Virus record (IMG/VR): IMGVR_UViG_3300009164_002986
Location: 1-29,659 of that record
Direction: 5' to 3' (one strand)
Origin: a virus
DNA length: 29,659 nucleotides
Each line of letters starts with the position of its first letter. Position 1 is the first letter of the stretch. A model generated the notes under the pieces. The model saw only the letters and a program-made list of their open reading frames with translations. It ran no database searches and was not told the origin of the DNA. The position numbers were made by a program, and so were the translations under genes. Positions 6,968-14,533 of this stretch are shown here, piece after piece.

Positions 6968-7386
6968 TAGAAGCTATTGTTGAACCAACCTATCTTACGA
7001 CCTTCTTCAATACGTCGATCGTGTTCTTCTACACTGCTTGGAAAACGCCAAGCCCATACTGCTACACAAGCCATAAAGACTGCTGTGCTGATTACCCCAA
7101 TAAGTTTAACACCTGAGAAGAACATAATGCACAAACTTAGTGTCATCATGCCCAACATAAAGAACTTCATCTTGTGTGGGAATACACGTTTAGTATTCCA
7201 GTTAGTTAGGAACGGGCCAAACAGTTTGTGATTATAAATCCACTTGTGCATACGCACACTGCCCTTACTAAAGCAATAGGCAGCAAATACTACAAAGATA
7301 CTATAGGGCAACCCAGGAGTGATAACTCCCAAGTATGCCATACCCAAGCTGAGAAATCCCAATGAAGTCCATAGAAACTTTCTCAT
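6967..7386 (-). CDS. DUF454 (YbaN-like) inner-membrane protein
   Basis: The product is 139 aa. Family features are the opening hydrophobic hairpin with LGVITPGLPYSIFVVFAAYC, then CFSKGSVRMHKWIYNHKLFG and a NW..K...HKMK segment. Two further hydrophobic spans (FFMLGMMTLSLCIMFFSGV and an ISTAVFMACVAVWAW stretch) follow. It should be an inner-membrane protein with about four spans. The biochemical role of DUF454 is unknown. Its ATG overlaps the HNH stop as ATGA. Confidence 0.85.
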   Translation of the reverse strand: MRKFLWTSLGFLSLGMAYLGVITPGLPYSIFVVFAAYCFSKGSVRMHKWIYNHKLFGPFLTNWNTKRVFPHKMKFFMLGMMTLSLCIMFFSGVKLIGVISTAVFMACVAVWAWRFPSSVEEHDRRIEEGRKIGWFNNSF

Positions 7387-7895
7387 ACTTGTAGGTAATC
7401 CAACCAGCTGTCGTGTCTAACATGAAACGGCATCTGCTTGCGTTTGTTTATCAATTCGTAGTAGTCAGGCTTATATGGTTTGATCCTTGGAACAATCTTC
7501 TTGTTTGCACCTTTGTTAGCATTACATGGGCCGCATGCGGTTGTAGTGTTTTCAAAGGTTGTCTTACCACCCAAGCTGGTTGGTAGCACGTGGTCTAGTG
7601 TGCAGTCCTTCTTGGTCAAATGGATATTACAGTATTGACATGTGTAACGGTCACGCAGAAACACATTACTCTTTGAGTAACGAATGCCTGTTTTTGGTTT
7701 CATGTATTCACGCAACATGATAATAGCTGGTACTTGTGTTTCCCAACGGGCTGATCTCACGACCCAATCATCATGCCATGTGATTACTGCGGCCTTGTCC
7801 AAGACCATATATCGAATAGCTTCCTGCCAATCTACTGTGCTCAATGGCAAGTAGTTTACCGGCATACCATCAGCATTAAGTACTAAGGTATCCAT
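7383..7895 (-). CDS. HNH endonuclease
   Basis: The product is 170 aa. The C-terminal HNH module has a zinc ribbon CQYC (86-89) paired with CGPC (121-124), around the catalytic DHVLPTSLGG (Asp101-His102) and FENTTTACGPCNANKG (Asn116, Asn127). The N-terminal 80 residues (ADGMPVNYLPLSTVDWQEAI) are typical of phage-borne HNH proteins. It may be a free-standing homing-type nuclease or a DNA-processing enzyme. Unlike its late neighbours it has a strong sigma70 promoter (7944-7972), so it is probably expressed early. Confidence 0.88.
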   Translation of the reverse strand: MDTLVLNADGMPVNYLPLSTVDWQEAIRYMVLDKAAVITWHDDWVVRSARWETQVPAIIMLREYMKPKTGIRYSKSNVFLRDRYTCQYCNIHLTKKDCTLDHVLPTSLGGKTTFENTTTACGPCNANKGANKKIVPRIKPYKPDYYELINKRKQMPFHVRHDSWLDYLQV

Positions 7896-7937
7896 TTTTT
7901 AACCTCTTTTGATTGTGTTACAGACCCAACCTATGAA

Positions 7938-7972
7938 GTATAAATTATACTTTCAATTTATATTTAAGTCAA
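7938..7972 (-). promoter_or_regulatory. Sigma70 promoter with palindrome over the -10
   Basis: Minus strand: TTGACT (7967-7972), a 17-nt spacer, TATAAT (7944-7949). A perfect inverted repeat GTATAA-A-TTATAC (7938-7950) overlaps the -10 and may be an operator. The -35 lies over the end of the YqgE/AlgH gene, so the HNH gene can be transcribed separately. Confidence 0.75.
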
Positions 7973-8515
7973 TATTGATTGAACGAATTCGTTTCCGGAA
8001 CGCTCTACGGAAGAATTCCATTGATCTTTGAGATCGTTGTCAAATACAATTTCATGATCGGCTGAAGCAGTTAGCCAACTGAAACTGTGATCTCGTTGTG
8101 ATGTGCCTTTGAGTTCTTCTACCAGTTGTCTTGGTGCCCAGCCGCACAAACCCAAAAATAATCTAAACTGTTTGGGTGCATCTCCGTCACCCAATCGAAC
8201 CAACAAATCTTCTGCACTGCTGATTGAAAAGTCTTCGTTGATTTGCATGGTGTTGGTGCAAGCCCATTCACTGCTGTGTAGCATACTAAGAGCTTTGATG
8301 TTGACTGGGCCACCCAAATAAATGTAGCCAGGTATATTGAGTCGAGCAATACCCACTTGTTCACTGAACTCAGACACAGTCATTTCACTGCGCTTGTTCA
8401 ATATAAGTCCCATGCTACCATTAGCATGGTGTTCAGTTACGAAGATTACACTCTTGTACCAAAAGTTGCTTTTTAGTTTTGGGGGTGCAATTAGTAGTGT
8501 CCCAGATAGATCCAT
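7964..8515 (-). CDS. YqgE/AlgH family protein
   Basis: The product is 183 aa, normal family length. Family pattern: SGTLLIAPPKL, VIFVTEHHANGSMGLILNKR (17-residue core of EH..NG.MGLI.N), YLGGPV, and FRLFLGLCGWAPRQLVEEL. YqgE/AlgH proteins are small conserved bacterial proteins once linked to alginate regulation; the molecular function is unresolved. There is no signal peptide. The start overlaps the upstream lysin stop as TAATG. Presence in a late module suggests a conserved phage use of this host-type protein. Confidence 0.88.
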   Translation of the reverse strand: MDLSGTLLIAPPKLKSNFWYKSVIFVTEHHANGSMGLILNKRSEMTVSEFSEQVGIARLNIPGYIYLGGPVNIKALSMLHSSEWACTNTMQINEDFSISSAEDLLVRLGDGDAPKQFRLFLGLCGWAPRQLVEELKGTSQRDHSFSWLTASADHEIVFDNDLKDQWNSSVERSGNEFVQSILT

Positions 8516-9858
8516 TATGCCACATTCATTGATTGTTTAAAAGCGGCATAACGCATTTTACGATCATCTAATCCGTTATAACCGCCGTTTATTACTTTAG
8601 TTATAGATGTAACATCATCCCAGTTACTAACTTTGGATTGCACATACGTTTTCCAAAACAGTATAGCTGTCTTGGCTGCTACATCTGGTTTTTCAACTAA
8701 GTCTGGGTTTTTTTCTAAAGGTAATCCTAATTTAGCTCCTGCATCTCTATAATTAGCACGACCAGTTAGGCCAATGTATCCACGGCCTCTATATCGATAC
8801 CCGTCACCTTTTTGTAAATTACCTAAATCTCTACGACCTTCGTAGCCTTGTTGTGCAGTACTTGGTCCCCATATTTCACTTAGGTACCTAAAGCCTCCAC
8901 TCTCGTGACTGCATTGTGCAAGGAACGCTGCTAGCTCTTTGCCTTTAATGCCTTGTCCCATTGCTTCCTTAGCCAGCAAGTCTCTCGATTCTTTATCACC
9001 CAATGCACTTACTGCAATCTTACCTTTAAACTCTTCTGGTTTGGCTTTTTCTAATTTGCTTGCTTTTGGATTCTCTGCTACTACTTTATTCAATGCTTGT
9101 ACTGTTTCAGGTGTTGCAGTTCCTGTCGCAGGCAATTTATTATCCGCTTGAAACTTTGAAATGCCAGCAGCAGTATACTTGCCTATGATACCATCGTCCT
9201 TTGTTGGGCCAACATCATAGCCCAATGCCATCAATGCACGTTGTAAGTTAACTACTTCAACACCCCTACTGCCCATCTTAGGACCAGTTGGTACTAGAAT
9301 GTAGCCAGCACCAGCATTGTCTGACGTAGCTGTTTTGTCTGCGTCTGGTGTAGCTGCTTGTCCAGGCTTTGCGCCAGCTTTTACTTTTGCAGCAGCAGTA
9401 CCATACCAGCCCATAGGAGCATGAATACCATCGCCGCTAGAAACACTTAGTTTGCCCATGTCAATAACTTCAACTCCGCTTGGTATACTTGCCTGTACTA
9501 GTTGTCTTAATTGGTTTTTGTCTTGAGCAAATTTAGGATTGTCTGTTTCAGCAAATAGTACATAGAACACTTTGCATTTCTTTTGTAGCAATTCACTAAG
9601 CATACTGTCAATTTTGCTTACCACTTGTTGTTTGTTAGGGTTTAACATGTCGTTAGCGCCAGCACTTAGTACCACTGTACTTCCAGGACTAACTTTTGCA
9701 ATAGCATCATCATTGGCACCGTTCATTGCACTTCGGCCGTTAGTTGCTAGGCTAATAAATTTACCTGTACCGGCAATAGCTACTGCATGGCTGTCGCCAA
9801 TAGCATATATTTTTGTAGCTGTTTCTGGTTGTGTTTCTTTAAATTCAAAAAATCTCAT
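8515..9858 (-). CDS. Three-domain lysin: SGNH hydrolase + PG-binding + GH19
   Basis: The product is 447 aa. Residues about 15-155 form an SGNH/GDSL hydrolase: GDSH with Ser23, GAND with Asn69, and DGIH with Asp143/His146. Residues about 195-260 are a peptidoglycan-binding-1 repeat (VVNLQRALMALGYDVG, DGIIGKYTAAGI). Residues about 280-447 are a GH19 lysozyme/chitinase-like domain with catalytic Glu319 (CSHESGGF) and RGRGYIGLTGRANY. It should bind and cut peptidoglycan, and the esterase may deacetylate it. The N-terminus MRFFEFKETQ shares the tag of other late genes, arguing for a virion-packaged enzyme rather than a simple endolysin. A strong AAGGAT site precedes the ATG. Confidence 0.88.
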   Translation of the reverse strand: MRFFEFKETQPETATKIYAIGDSHAVAIAGTGKFISLATNGRSAMNGANDDAIAKVSPGSTVVLSAGANDMLNPNKQQVVSKIDSMLSELLQKKCKVFYVLFAETDNPKFAQDKNQLRQLVQASIPSGVEVIDMGKLSVSSGDGIHAPMGWYGTAAAKVKAGAKPGQAATPDADKTATSDNAGAGYILVPTGPKMGSRGVEVVNLQRALMALGYDVGPTKDDGIIGKYTAAGISKFQADNKLPATGTATPETVQALNKVVAENPKASKLEKAKPEEFKGKIAVSALGDKESRDLLAKEAMGQGIKGKELAAFLAQCSHESGGFRYLSEIWGPSTAQQGYEGRRDLGNLQKGDGYRYRGRGYIGLTGRANYRDAGAKLGLPLEKNPDLVEKPDVAAKTAILFWKTYVQSKVSNWDDVTSITKVINGGYNGLDDRKMRYAAFKQSMNVA

Positions 9859-9866
9859 TTTTATCC

Positions 9867-10511
9867 TTATGCTAGCGGGTTAACTTGTTGCCCACTACTT
9901 GCGTATTTTTCCCAGTGCAAATGATTGCCTGTACTAAATCCAGTGCTACCAACACGGCCAATTACATCACCCTTCTTAACCACATCTCCTAACGTTGCTT
10001 CTATTTTAGACATGTGCATAAATCTGTGTCGTTGTCCATCTGATGTGACCATCTCAACGTAGTTGCCTGCTGAAGGATTGTTTGGTTGAACTAATGTAAT
10101 CTTACCGTTGTCTGGAGCAACAATCGGTGTACCTTCTGGTGCTGCAATATCAACTCCTGGATGCGGGATTTTGTCACCTTTAGGTCCAGTTACCACACGA
10201 CCATACTCGCCAGTTAGTCTACCTTTAGTTGGTACTTGGTCATTACCAGTAGCTGGTTCAGGAGATTCACCTGAGTCAGCATCAAACTTTTGTAGTGCGG
10301 TTGTGTCTGGCTTCTTAACATCTTTAGGATCAATTCCTTTCTCAGCAGCATCCTTTGCCGCTTGTGTGTAAGGTCCCATGATGCCATCAATGCCATCTTC
10401 CTCAGGACCATATGTGCCCAAGTCGTAACCTTTGGCTTTTAATTCTTTTTGTAGTTTGACTATTTCTGGATCGCTTTGCGCTTCAACCACACGGAACTCT
10501 CTGAATCTCAT
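9867..10511 (-). CDS. M23 (LytM-type) peptidase with PG-binding-like N-terminus
   Basis: The start at 10511 (MRFREFRVVEAQ) is chosen over an upstream in-frame ATG because it overlaps the preceding stop as TAATG and restores the shared N-terminal tag. The product is 214 aa. Residues 15-60 resemble a peptidoglycan-binding repeat (LQKELKAKGYDLG, DGIMGPYTQAA). The M23 domain has HPGVD (His117, Asp121), His166 (HRFMHMS) and HLHWE (His197, His199), a complete LytM zinc site. It should cut peptide cross-links in peptidoglycan, complementing the GH19 lysin directly downstream. Confidence 0.9.
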   Translation of the reverse strand: MRFREFRVVEAQSDPEIVKLQKELKAKGYDLGTYGPEEDGIDGIMGPYTQAAKDAAEKGIDPKDVKKPDTTALQKFDADSGESPEPATGNDQVPTKGRLTGEYGRVVTGPKGDKIPHPGVDIAAPEGTPIVAPDNGKITLVQPNNPSAGNYVEMVTSDGQRHRFMHMSKIEATLGDVVKKGDVIGRVGSTGFSTGNHLHWEKYASSGQQVNPLA

Positions 10512-10816
10512 TATTGATTCCCCTTCCATACTGGTAGTGGGCCACCATAGTTGCCGCCTTTGACTTTTTTGCCTTTGACCTTTTGACGTTTGCGATTGAT
10601 AGTAAACTTCTTCTCAGTTGCTCTCGCTCTGAATCCTTGACTGATACAACTGCTTAACTGACTAGCGCCTAATTCGCCTGCGGGTTTGGTGCTCTTGCAC
10701 AACTTGCGACTGGCTTTGCCTGACTCGGCCAAACTGCCGCCACACACTTCACAAAATTGTTCTGTGCCTTCAGCTACATCTTGCCTGGCCCTTGAGGTAA
10801 ATTCGTTTGCTCTCAT
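10511..10816 (-). CDS. Small zinc-ribbon-like basic late protein
   Basis: The start at 10816 overlaps the upstream stop as ATGA and gives MRANEFTSRARQDVAEGT. The product is 101 aa. A CEVC pair (FCEVCGGSLAES) with later Cys (KLCKST, SSCISQGF) suggests zinc binding. The C-terminus is strongly basic (KRQKVKGKKVKGGNYGG). Nucleic-acid or head-core association is plausible. It shares its first six residues with the gene upstream. No named family. Confidence 0.65.
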   Translation of the reverse strand: MRANEFTSRARQDVAEGTEQFCEVCGGSLAESGKASRKLCKSTKPAGELGASQLSSCISQGFRARATEKKFTINRKRQKVKGKKVKGGNYGGPLPVWKGNQ

Positions 10817-11766
10817 TTCATAATCCATGTATCTGGTATTTGGTCGTACTCTTTGACCCACATGTCATGTAGTTTTTGTCCACTTATACCATGCGACTTG
10901 GCAATGCGTGTCATTAGCTTGTCAATGATATCATACACATCATCTTCGCTGGCATTCTGTAAAGTTGTCTTCTTGGCTAGCAATGCTGCTTTAAGTTCTG
11001 GAACTGCTTGATTGTCTTTGGCATGATCCATATTCTCTATGATCATGTCCACCATCTCTTCTACACTCTCACAATTCCACCTACGTAATGCTAATGCTTT
11101 AGGAGTAGGTTTCCCAGTAGGAGTTTTCATAGGCCCTTTGTTGCCTGACATGCGGGCACAAAAACTCTTACGACGTTTAGCTGCTTTACTTCCTGGTTTT
11201 AGTTTACTGGGCTTAGTAGTTACTGCTGTTTGTAATTTGCTACCTGGATGTTCACGACGATAAGCATTAACGGCTTTTTGACTAAGTCCGTTTGTTTTAT
11301 CTTTATGATTGACTTTATTCCAGTCTTCGTCTATTGCTTTCTTAAAACCTTTGTTTGGGATCCATCCTGCAATGGGTTTACACTTACAAGTGCCTGGCTT
11401 ACAACTACAGTTGGTCATGCCACATTGCTTACAGCGTTGTTGAGATTCTTCAATGCTTTCATTAGGCACACAGTTTCTTACCTGTTTACCTGTTACACTA
11501 GATTTCTTTGTGCCTTCAGCATGTTTTCCAGGCCAACATTTAGTATAGCCATTACTGTCTTTTTGACCTTTTTTGATCTCGTTAAGATTGCCGTGTGTTT
11601 GACACATGCCGCAGTCTTCGCAGACCATTTCCATTGAAATGTATTCGGTGTGTTTCTTCTTGCCGGCACAATGGGCTTTTTGGCTGAACCCTTTAGGGTG
11701 GCTACAGTTTATACTCTTTTTGTATTTTTGAGTCCACTGTTCGGTGATAAATTCGTTTGCTCGCAT
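10813..11766 (-). CDS. Cys-rich multi-cassette late protein with MRANEF tag
   Basis: The product is 317 aa and starts MRANEFITEQW, where ITE at residues 7-9 fits a T4 prohead-protease cleavage consensus. It strings together short Cys motifs: KYKKSINCSHPKGFSQ/KAHC (14-33, also in the 1286 gene); CEDCGMC (49-55); CWPGKH...QVRNCVPNE (77-103, related to the 2095 gene C-terminus); CKQCGMTNCSC and CKCK (112-129); a basic block LKPGSKAAKRRKSFCARMSG; then a helical C-terminal domain. Multiple zinc-binding or disulfide modules on a basic backbone suggest DNA or core binding inside the head. Function not established. A GTTAAATA box lies 4 nt upstream. Confidence 0.7.
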   Translation of the reverse strand: MRANEFITEQWTQKYKKSINCSHPKGFSQKAHCAGKKKHTEYISMEMVCEDCGMCQTHGNLNEIKKGQKDSNGYTKCWPGKHAEGTKKSSVTGKQVRNCVPNESIEESQQRCKQCGMTNCSCKPGTCKCKPIAGWIPNKGFKKAIDEDWNKVNHKDKTNGLSQKAVNAYRREHPGSKLQTAVTTKPSKLKPGSKAAKRRKSFCARMSGNKGPMKTPTGKPTPKALALRRWNCESVEEMVDMIIENMDHAKDNQAVPELKAALLAKKTTLQNASEDDVYDIIDKLMTRIAKSHGISGQKLHDMWVKEYDQIPDTWIMK

Positions 11767-11770
11767 CTTG

Positions 11771-11778
11771 TATTTAAC
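11771..11778 (-). promoter_or_regulatory. T4-late-like box GTTAAATA
   Basis: The minus strand reads GTTAAATA then CAAG and the ATG at 11766. With 4 nt between box and start codon, a late transcript would be leaderless. It overlaps the stop codon of the epimerase gene. Confidence 0.45.
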
Positions 11779-12604
11779 TTTTTTCGTAGTCTAACCATTC
11801 ATAAACATTAAGCCACTTACGTGTACCCACAGTTTCCTTTAAATGATGCAAATCTGCACAGGTTTTGTTACGCATACGGGTCTGTTCTGCAAACGGCACA
11901 GGTTCTACTTCTACTGGTACGCCTTCTTGTTCTGCGATATACTCGGCAATGTCCAGAAACGAGTGCGGTAAGCCGGATCCCACGTTCCAAATCCCGCTGC
12001 CTTTTACGGTATTAATAAAGTCTAATTGAAGTTGGCAAATGTCGCCAACCCATGTCCAGTCACGTTTGACTAGCTCTGCATTGTCCCATACAGTGACTTT
12101 ACCTTCCTTTTTGGCTTGTTGGCGCCATTTGTAGATAGCATTAGCACGTTTTCCGCGTAGGTGCATCCATTTACCGTAGACATTAAAGTAACGGAAACCT
12201 TGCACAAATGCTTTATGATCTGGCTGTTGGAATACCCATCGGTCAAATAGATACTTGCTCCATGCGTATGGTGTTTGAGGTTTGCATGCGGCAGTTTCCT
12301 CAAAGTCTTTGGTGTTACCGTACACACTACTTGAGCTGGCATACTGTAGGTTAACTGCATGTTTTTGGCATTCTTCAAAAAGCCAGCAACTAAAATCAAA
12401 ATTCTTCTGCATAACCAAATCAACATCAGTTTCAGTCATGTCGGCAATTGCGCCCAAATGTATGACCCAGTCGTACTGTTTAACATCTGGACGTTCTTTT
12501 GAATCCCATTCGTACCCGTCAACTAGCCAATCTTCTTGTTTACTCAAAAACGAAGTCATATTCCTACCAATAAACCCTTGGTGGCCTGTTACTAGTATTT
12601 TCAT
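11774..12604 (-). CDS. NAD-dependent sugar-nucleotide epimerase (HldD-like SDR)
   Basis: The product is 276 aa from the second ATG, which lies 5 nt after AGGAG; the tandem ATG at 12607 would add one Met. The Rossmann signature TGHQGFIG, catalytic Tyr113 and Lys117 (YAWSK), and the Ser run in SSSSVYG mark an extended SDR. RYFNVYGKWMHLRGK, RDWTWVGDICQ, GIWNVGSGLPHSFLDIAEYI and TCADLHHLKE resemble ADP-heptose 6-epimerase (HldD) more than GalE. It may remodel LPS precursors or decorate phage glycans. An AATAAATA late-like box (12620-12627) precedes it. Confidence 0.85.
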   Translation of the reverse strand: MKILVTGHQGFIGRNMTSFLSKQEDWLVDGYEWDSKERPDVKQYDWVIHLGAIADMTETDVDLVMQKNFDFSCWLFEECQKHAVNLQYASSSSVYGNTKDFEETAACKPQTPYAWSKYLFDRWVFQQPDHKAFVQGFRYFNVYGKWMHLRGKRANAIYKWRQQAKKEGKVTVWDNAELVKRDWTWVGDICQLQLDFINTVKGSGIWNVGSGLPHSFLDIAEYIAEQEGVPVEVEPVPFAEQTRMRNKTCADLHHLKETVGTRKWLNVYEWLDYEKS

Positions 12605-12619
12605 CATAACTCCTTTTGA

Positions 12620-12627
12620 TATTTATT
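12620..12627 (-). promoter_or_regulatory. T4-late-like box AATAAATA
   Basis: AATAAATA (7 of 8 to TATAAATA) on the minus strand lies 15 nt upstream of the epimerase start, followed by AAAAGGAG. It faces the sigma70 promoter of the plus-strand module, so 12605-12670 is a late/early divergent control region. Confidence 0.55.
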
Positions 12628-12635
12628 GATGGGGG

Positions 12636-12664
12636 TTGACAAGTAGAAAATTATAGCATATAAT
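12636..12664 (+). promoter_or_regulatory. Perfect consensus sigma70 promoter
   Basis: TTGACA (12636-12641), a 17-nt spacer and TATAAT (12659-12664) match consensus completely. The ATG at 12671 lies 6 nt after the -10, exactly where transcription should begin, so the mRNA is predicted to be leaderless. It probably drives the first early-type genes. Confidence 0.92.
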
Positions 12665-12670
12665 AGCAAC

Positions 12671-13147
12671 ATGAACAAATATAATGACTTCCCAGAACAG
12701 CCTCGGATTATGTCTAATGCCGAAGGCGAGCAACATTACAAAAATATGCTTGCTCAAATTGCAGAGTTCAAACCTACAGAGATTGTAGCGGTCGCCCGCA
12801 GTGGCTTTAGTTACGCTATGTGGGTTGCTCAAGAACTCAAACTGCCGTTAGGTGCTTACTGGCCCAACTTGTCCGATATGTTTAACACACAGGATCCAGA
12901 ACGGATTGTGTTTGTTGACGACAACATCTTACAAGGCACAACATACAAAGCCACCAAAGAGTATATGACCAAATACTATCCCAATGTGGAATGGCGATGG
13001 GCTGTACTGTTTAGTGATTGGCATACGCCAGAACAAGTTCGTAACGAAATTATACAAGGCACACGCTTGCCTTACTTTGCTGAAGAGCCCATGTGGGGCA
13101 GTAGAAAAATCAGTGCAGATTATGGAGTGAGGTATCGAGATGAGTAA
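12671..13147 (+). CDS. Phosphoribosyltransferase-like protein
   Basis: The product is 158 aa with the type I PRTase fold pattern. EIVAVARSGFSYAMWVAQEL (38-57) resembles the pyrophosphate-loop strand and helix, and RIVFVDDNILQGTTYKA (78-94) is the PRPP-binding loop (VDDxxxxGxT). It may salvage a nucleobase or, like other divergent PRTases, serve a phage-specific nucleotide pathway; the base is not predictable. The start follows the promoter with no room for a ribosome-binding site. It overlaps the downstream HAD gene by 8 nt. Confidence 0.8.
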   Translation: MNKYNDFPEQPRIMSNAEGEQHYKNMLAQIAEFKPTEIVAVARSGFSYAMWVAQELKLPLGAYWPNLSDMFNTQDPERIVFVDDNILQGTTYKATKEYMTKYYPNVEWRWAVLFSDWHTPEQVRNEIIQGTRLPYFAEEPMWGSRKISADYGVRYRDE

Positions 13148-13535
13148 AATTGCTTTTGATTTAGATGGCGTGTTTGTTCCAGACTGCCTTAATATTCCCA
13201 ATGTGGGAGGGCTTACTGCATTCTATGCACTTACATATTACATGAAGCCCGTGTTCAGACCTGGTGGAGAGTGGAGTATTATCACTGCTCGAAATGCTGA
13301 ATACCGAGCGCAAACAATGGCTTGGGTTAATGAACATTTTGAAAACAAGCCCGTTCGAGTTTGGCATGAATTGATTGATCAAACTCCTGGGGAGTACAAG
13401 GCAGAAGTAATTAACCAAAATGGCATTGAGTTTTATATTGAGAGTGATATGGACATTGTGCAATACTTAATGGACAATACTCAAGCTCAAATACTTCACT
13501 TTGATATGATTTGTCGAAGAAACTTTGCAGTTTGA
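13140..13535 (+). CDS. HAD-like phosphatase/nucleotidase
   Basis: The product is 131 aa. The N-terminal FDLDGVFVPD (Asp7, Asp9) is HAD motif I, and SIITARN is motif II (the T of TAR). YIESDMDIVQYL is a likely motif IV equivalent (acidic ESD). This minimal HAD layout is common in phage nucleotidases and polynucleotide 3'-phosphatases. It overlaps the PRTase gene by 8 nt, so the pair is probably co-translated and may act in one nucleotide-salvage route. Confidence 0.8.
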   Translation: MSKIAFDLDGVFVPDCLNIPNVGGLTAFYALTYYMKPVFRPGGEWSIITARNAEYRAQTMAWVNEHFENKPVRVWHELIDQTPGEYKAEVINQNGIEFYIESDMDIVQYLMDNTQAQILHFDMICRRNFAV

Positions 13536-13536
13536 C

Positions 13537-13565
13537 TTGACATAATACATATTTGAAGCTATAAT
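13537..13565 (+). promoter_or_regulatory. Perfect consensus sigma70 promoter
   Basis: TTGACA (13537-13542), a 17-nt spacer and TATAAT (13560-13565) match consensus in all 12 positions. Transcription should start near 13572, giving a ~25-nt leader with GAGAG before the ATG at 13597. It drives a long run of overlapping small genes. Confidence 0.92.
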
Positions 13566-13596
13566 TGTGTTATCGTAATTACACAGAGAGATTAAA

Positions 13597-13809
13597 ATGC
13601 GGACTTGCTTGTTACTTGTAGCGGTTTTGGTTACTGGTTGCAGTTCATACCGTCCATTGTGTCCAGGTACACGCCATTATGATCCGCAGGTCTGCCGCGG
13701 TGAATCTTTCCAACGTCTAAACAATTTCAAAAACGAAGCATTACAACGTGAAGCCAAATGTGATGCCAACATACAGCCTGAAATCAATTGTGTTTGGGGT
13801 CGTCCATGA
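13597..13809 (+). CDS. Small predicted lipoprotein
   Basis: The product is 70 aa. MRTCLLLVAVLVTGCSS is a clear lipoprotein signal (lipobox VTGC, Cys15). The mature 56 residues have three more Cys (PLCPGT, VCRGES, KCDANI) plus NCVWGRP at the end, enough for two disulfides in the periplasm. Being the first gene after a strong early promoter suggests a host-envelope role such as superinfection exclusion, but this is inference. The stop overlaps the next start as ATGA. Confidence 0.8.
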   Translation: MRTCLLLVAVLVTGCSSYRPLCPGTRHYDPQVCRGESFQRLNNFKNEALQREAKCDANIQPEINCVWGRP

Positions 13810-14153
13810 AAATAAAAATCCGTAACACCATGTGGGATAGGCGCAGTTCCTACTTCTTTGAGATTGCTCAGTTCAATGAGTACGAAGGCGACGAGGTCAA
13901 AGTCAAGTGGTGCAAGCCTGAAGAGATTGCTGTCAGCACAGACAATCCTGAATTCCCTTTCCGTATTTTACAACGTGCCAACATTGTAGAGATTGATGGC
14001 TTGCCCTATGCATATGACGTTAAACCCAAAGTGGATAAAGTTCGACTGGTACAAGGTAGTAATGGCAAAGTGTATGAAGTGACTTCGCATAGTTGCACAT
14101 GCCCAGGATTTACCTTTAGAGGTGCTTGTAAGCATATAGGAGTTGAGAAATGA
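13806..14153 (+). CDS. SWIM zinc-finger protein
   Basis: The start at 13806 overlaps the preceding stop. The product is 115 aa. The C-terminus has Cys97, Cys99, Cys108 and His110 in SCTCPGFTFRGACKH, a CxCxnCxH SWIM finger, which binds DNA or protein. The N-terminal 70 residues are beta-rich and uncharacterised. A small early SWIM protein could modify host transcription or recruit a DNA-processing complex. The 4-nt overlap with the next gene continues the coupled operon. Confidence 0.75.
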   Translation: MKIKIRNTMWDRRSSYFFEIAQFNEYEGDEVKVKWCKPEEIAVSTDNPEFPFRILQRANIVEIDGLPYAYDVKPKVDKVRLVQGSNGKVYEVTSHSCTCPGFTFRGACKHIGVEK

Positions 14154-14533
14154 ACATAACAGTTTTTAGTCGGGATCGATTATATAGAACATTCAAGCAA
14201 TGGGAAGTCCCTAACGACTTTGCTGACCCTGTGGCTAACTATTTGGTCTATGGCTACGAGCCAGGATCATGCTTTACTGCTGTGTTAGCCAATGACTTTG
14301 GTGCGGCTATGTTGAGCAGTCACCCCAATAACTCAGTTGAAGCATTTAAAGCACTAGTGGGTTGGATGCGTAGTCACGTACCGCCGCAGGCATATGGAAG
14401 TTATGAACATGTAAGGGCTTGGCTAGACCTTAACCCAGATGCACGTAGGTCTATATTGGAACGCAACAGGCTAATATACACAGCCCAAGAAGAAACATGG
14501 CTAGCCCTCAAGGGCGAAGAGGAACTAGTATGA
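14150..14533 (+). CDS. Unrecognised 127-aa early protein
   Basis: The product starts MNITVFSRDRLYRTFKQWEV and has a mixed alpha/beta pattern with a Trp/Tyr-rich centre (GWMRSHVPPQAYGSYEHVRA). No catalytic motif, membrane segment or zinc site is visible. It is coupled on both sides by ATGA overlaps, which supports its start and reality. Function unknown. Confidence 0.65.
   Translation: MNITVFSRDRLYRTFKQWEVPNDFADPVANYLVYGYEPGSCFTAVLANDFGAAMLSSHPNNSVEAFKALVGWMRSHVPPQAYGSYEHVRAWLDLNPDARRSILERNRLIYTAQEETWLALKGEEELV

Noticed and set aside
12070-12426. 118-codon minus-strand frame within the epimerase gene
   Set aside because: Shadow of a well-supported SDR gene in another frame; no ribosome site and no domain pattern.
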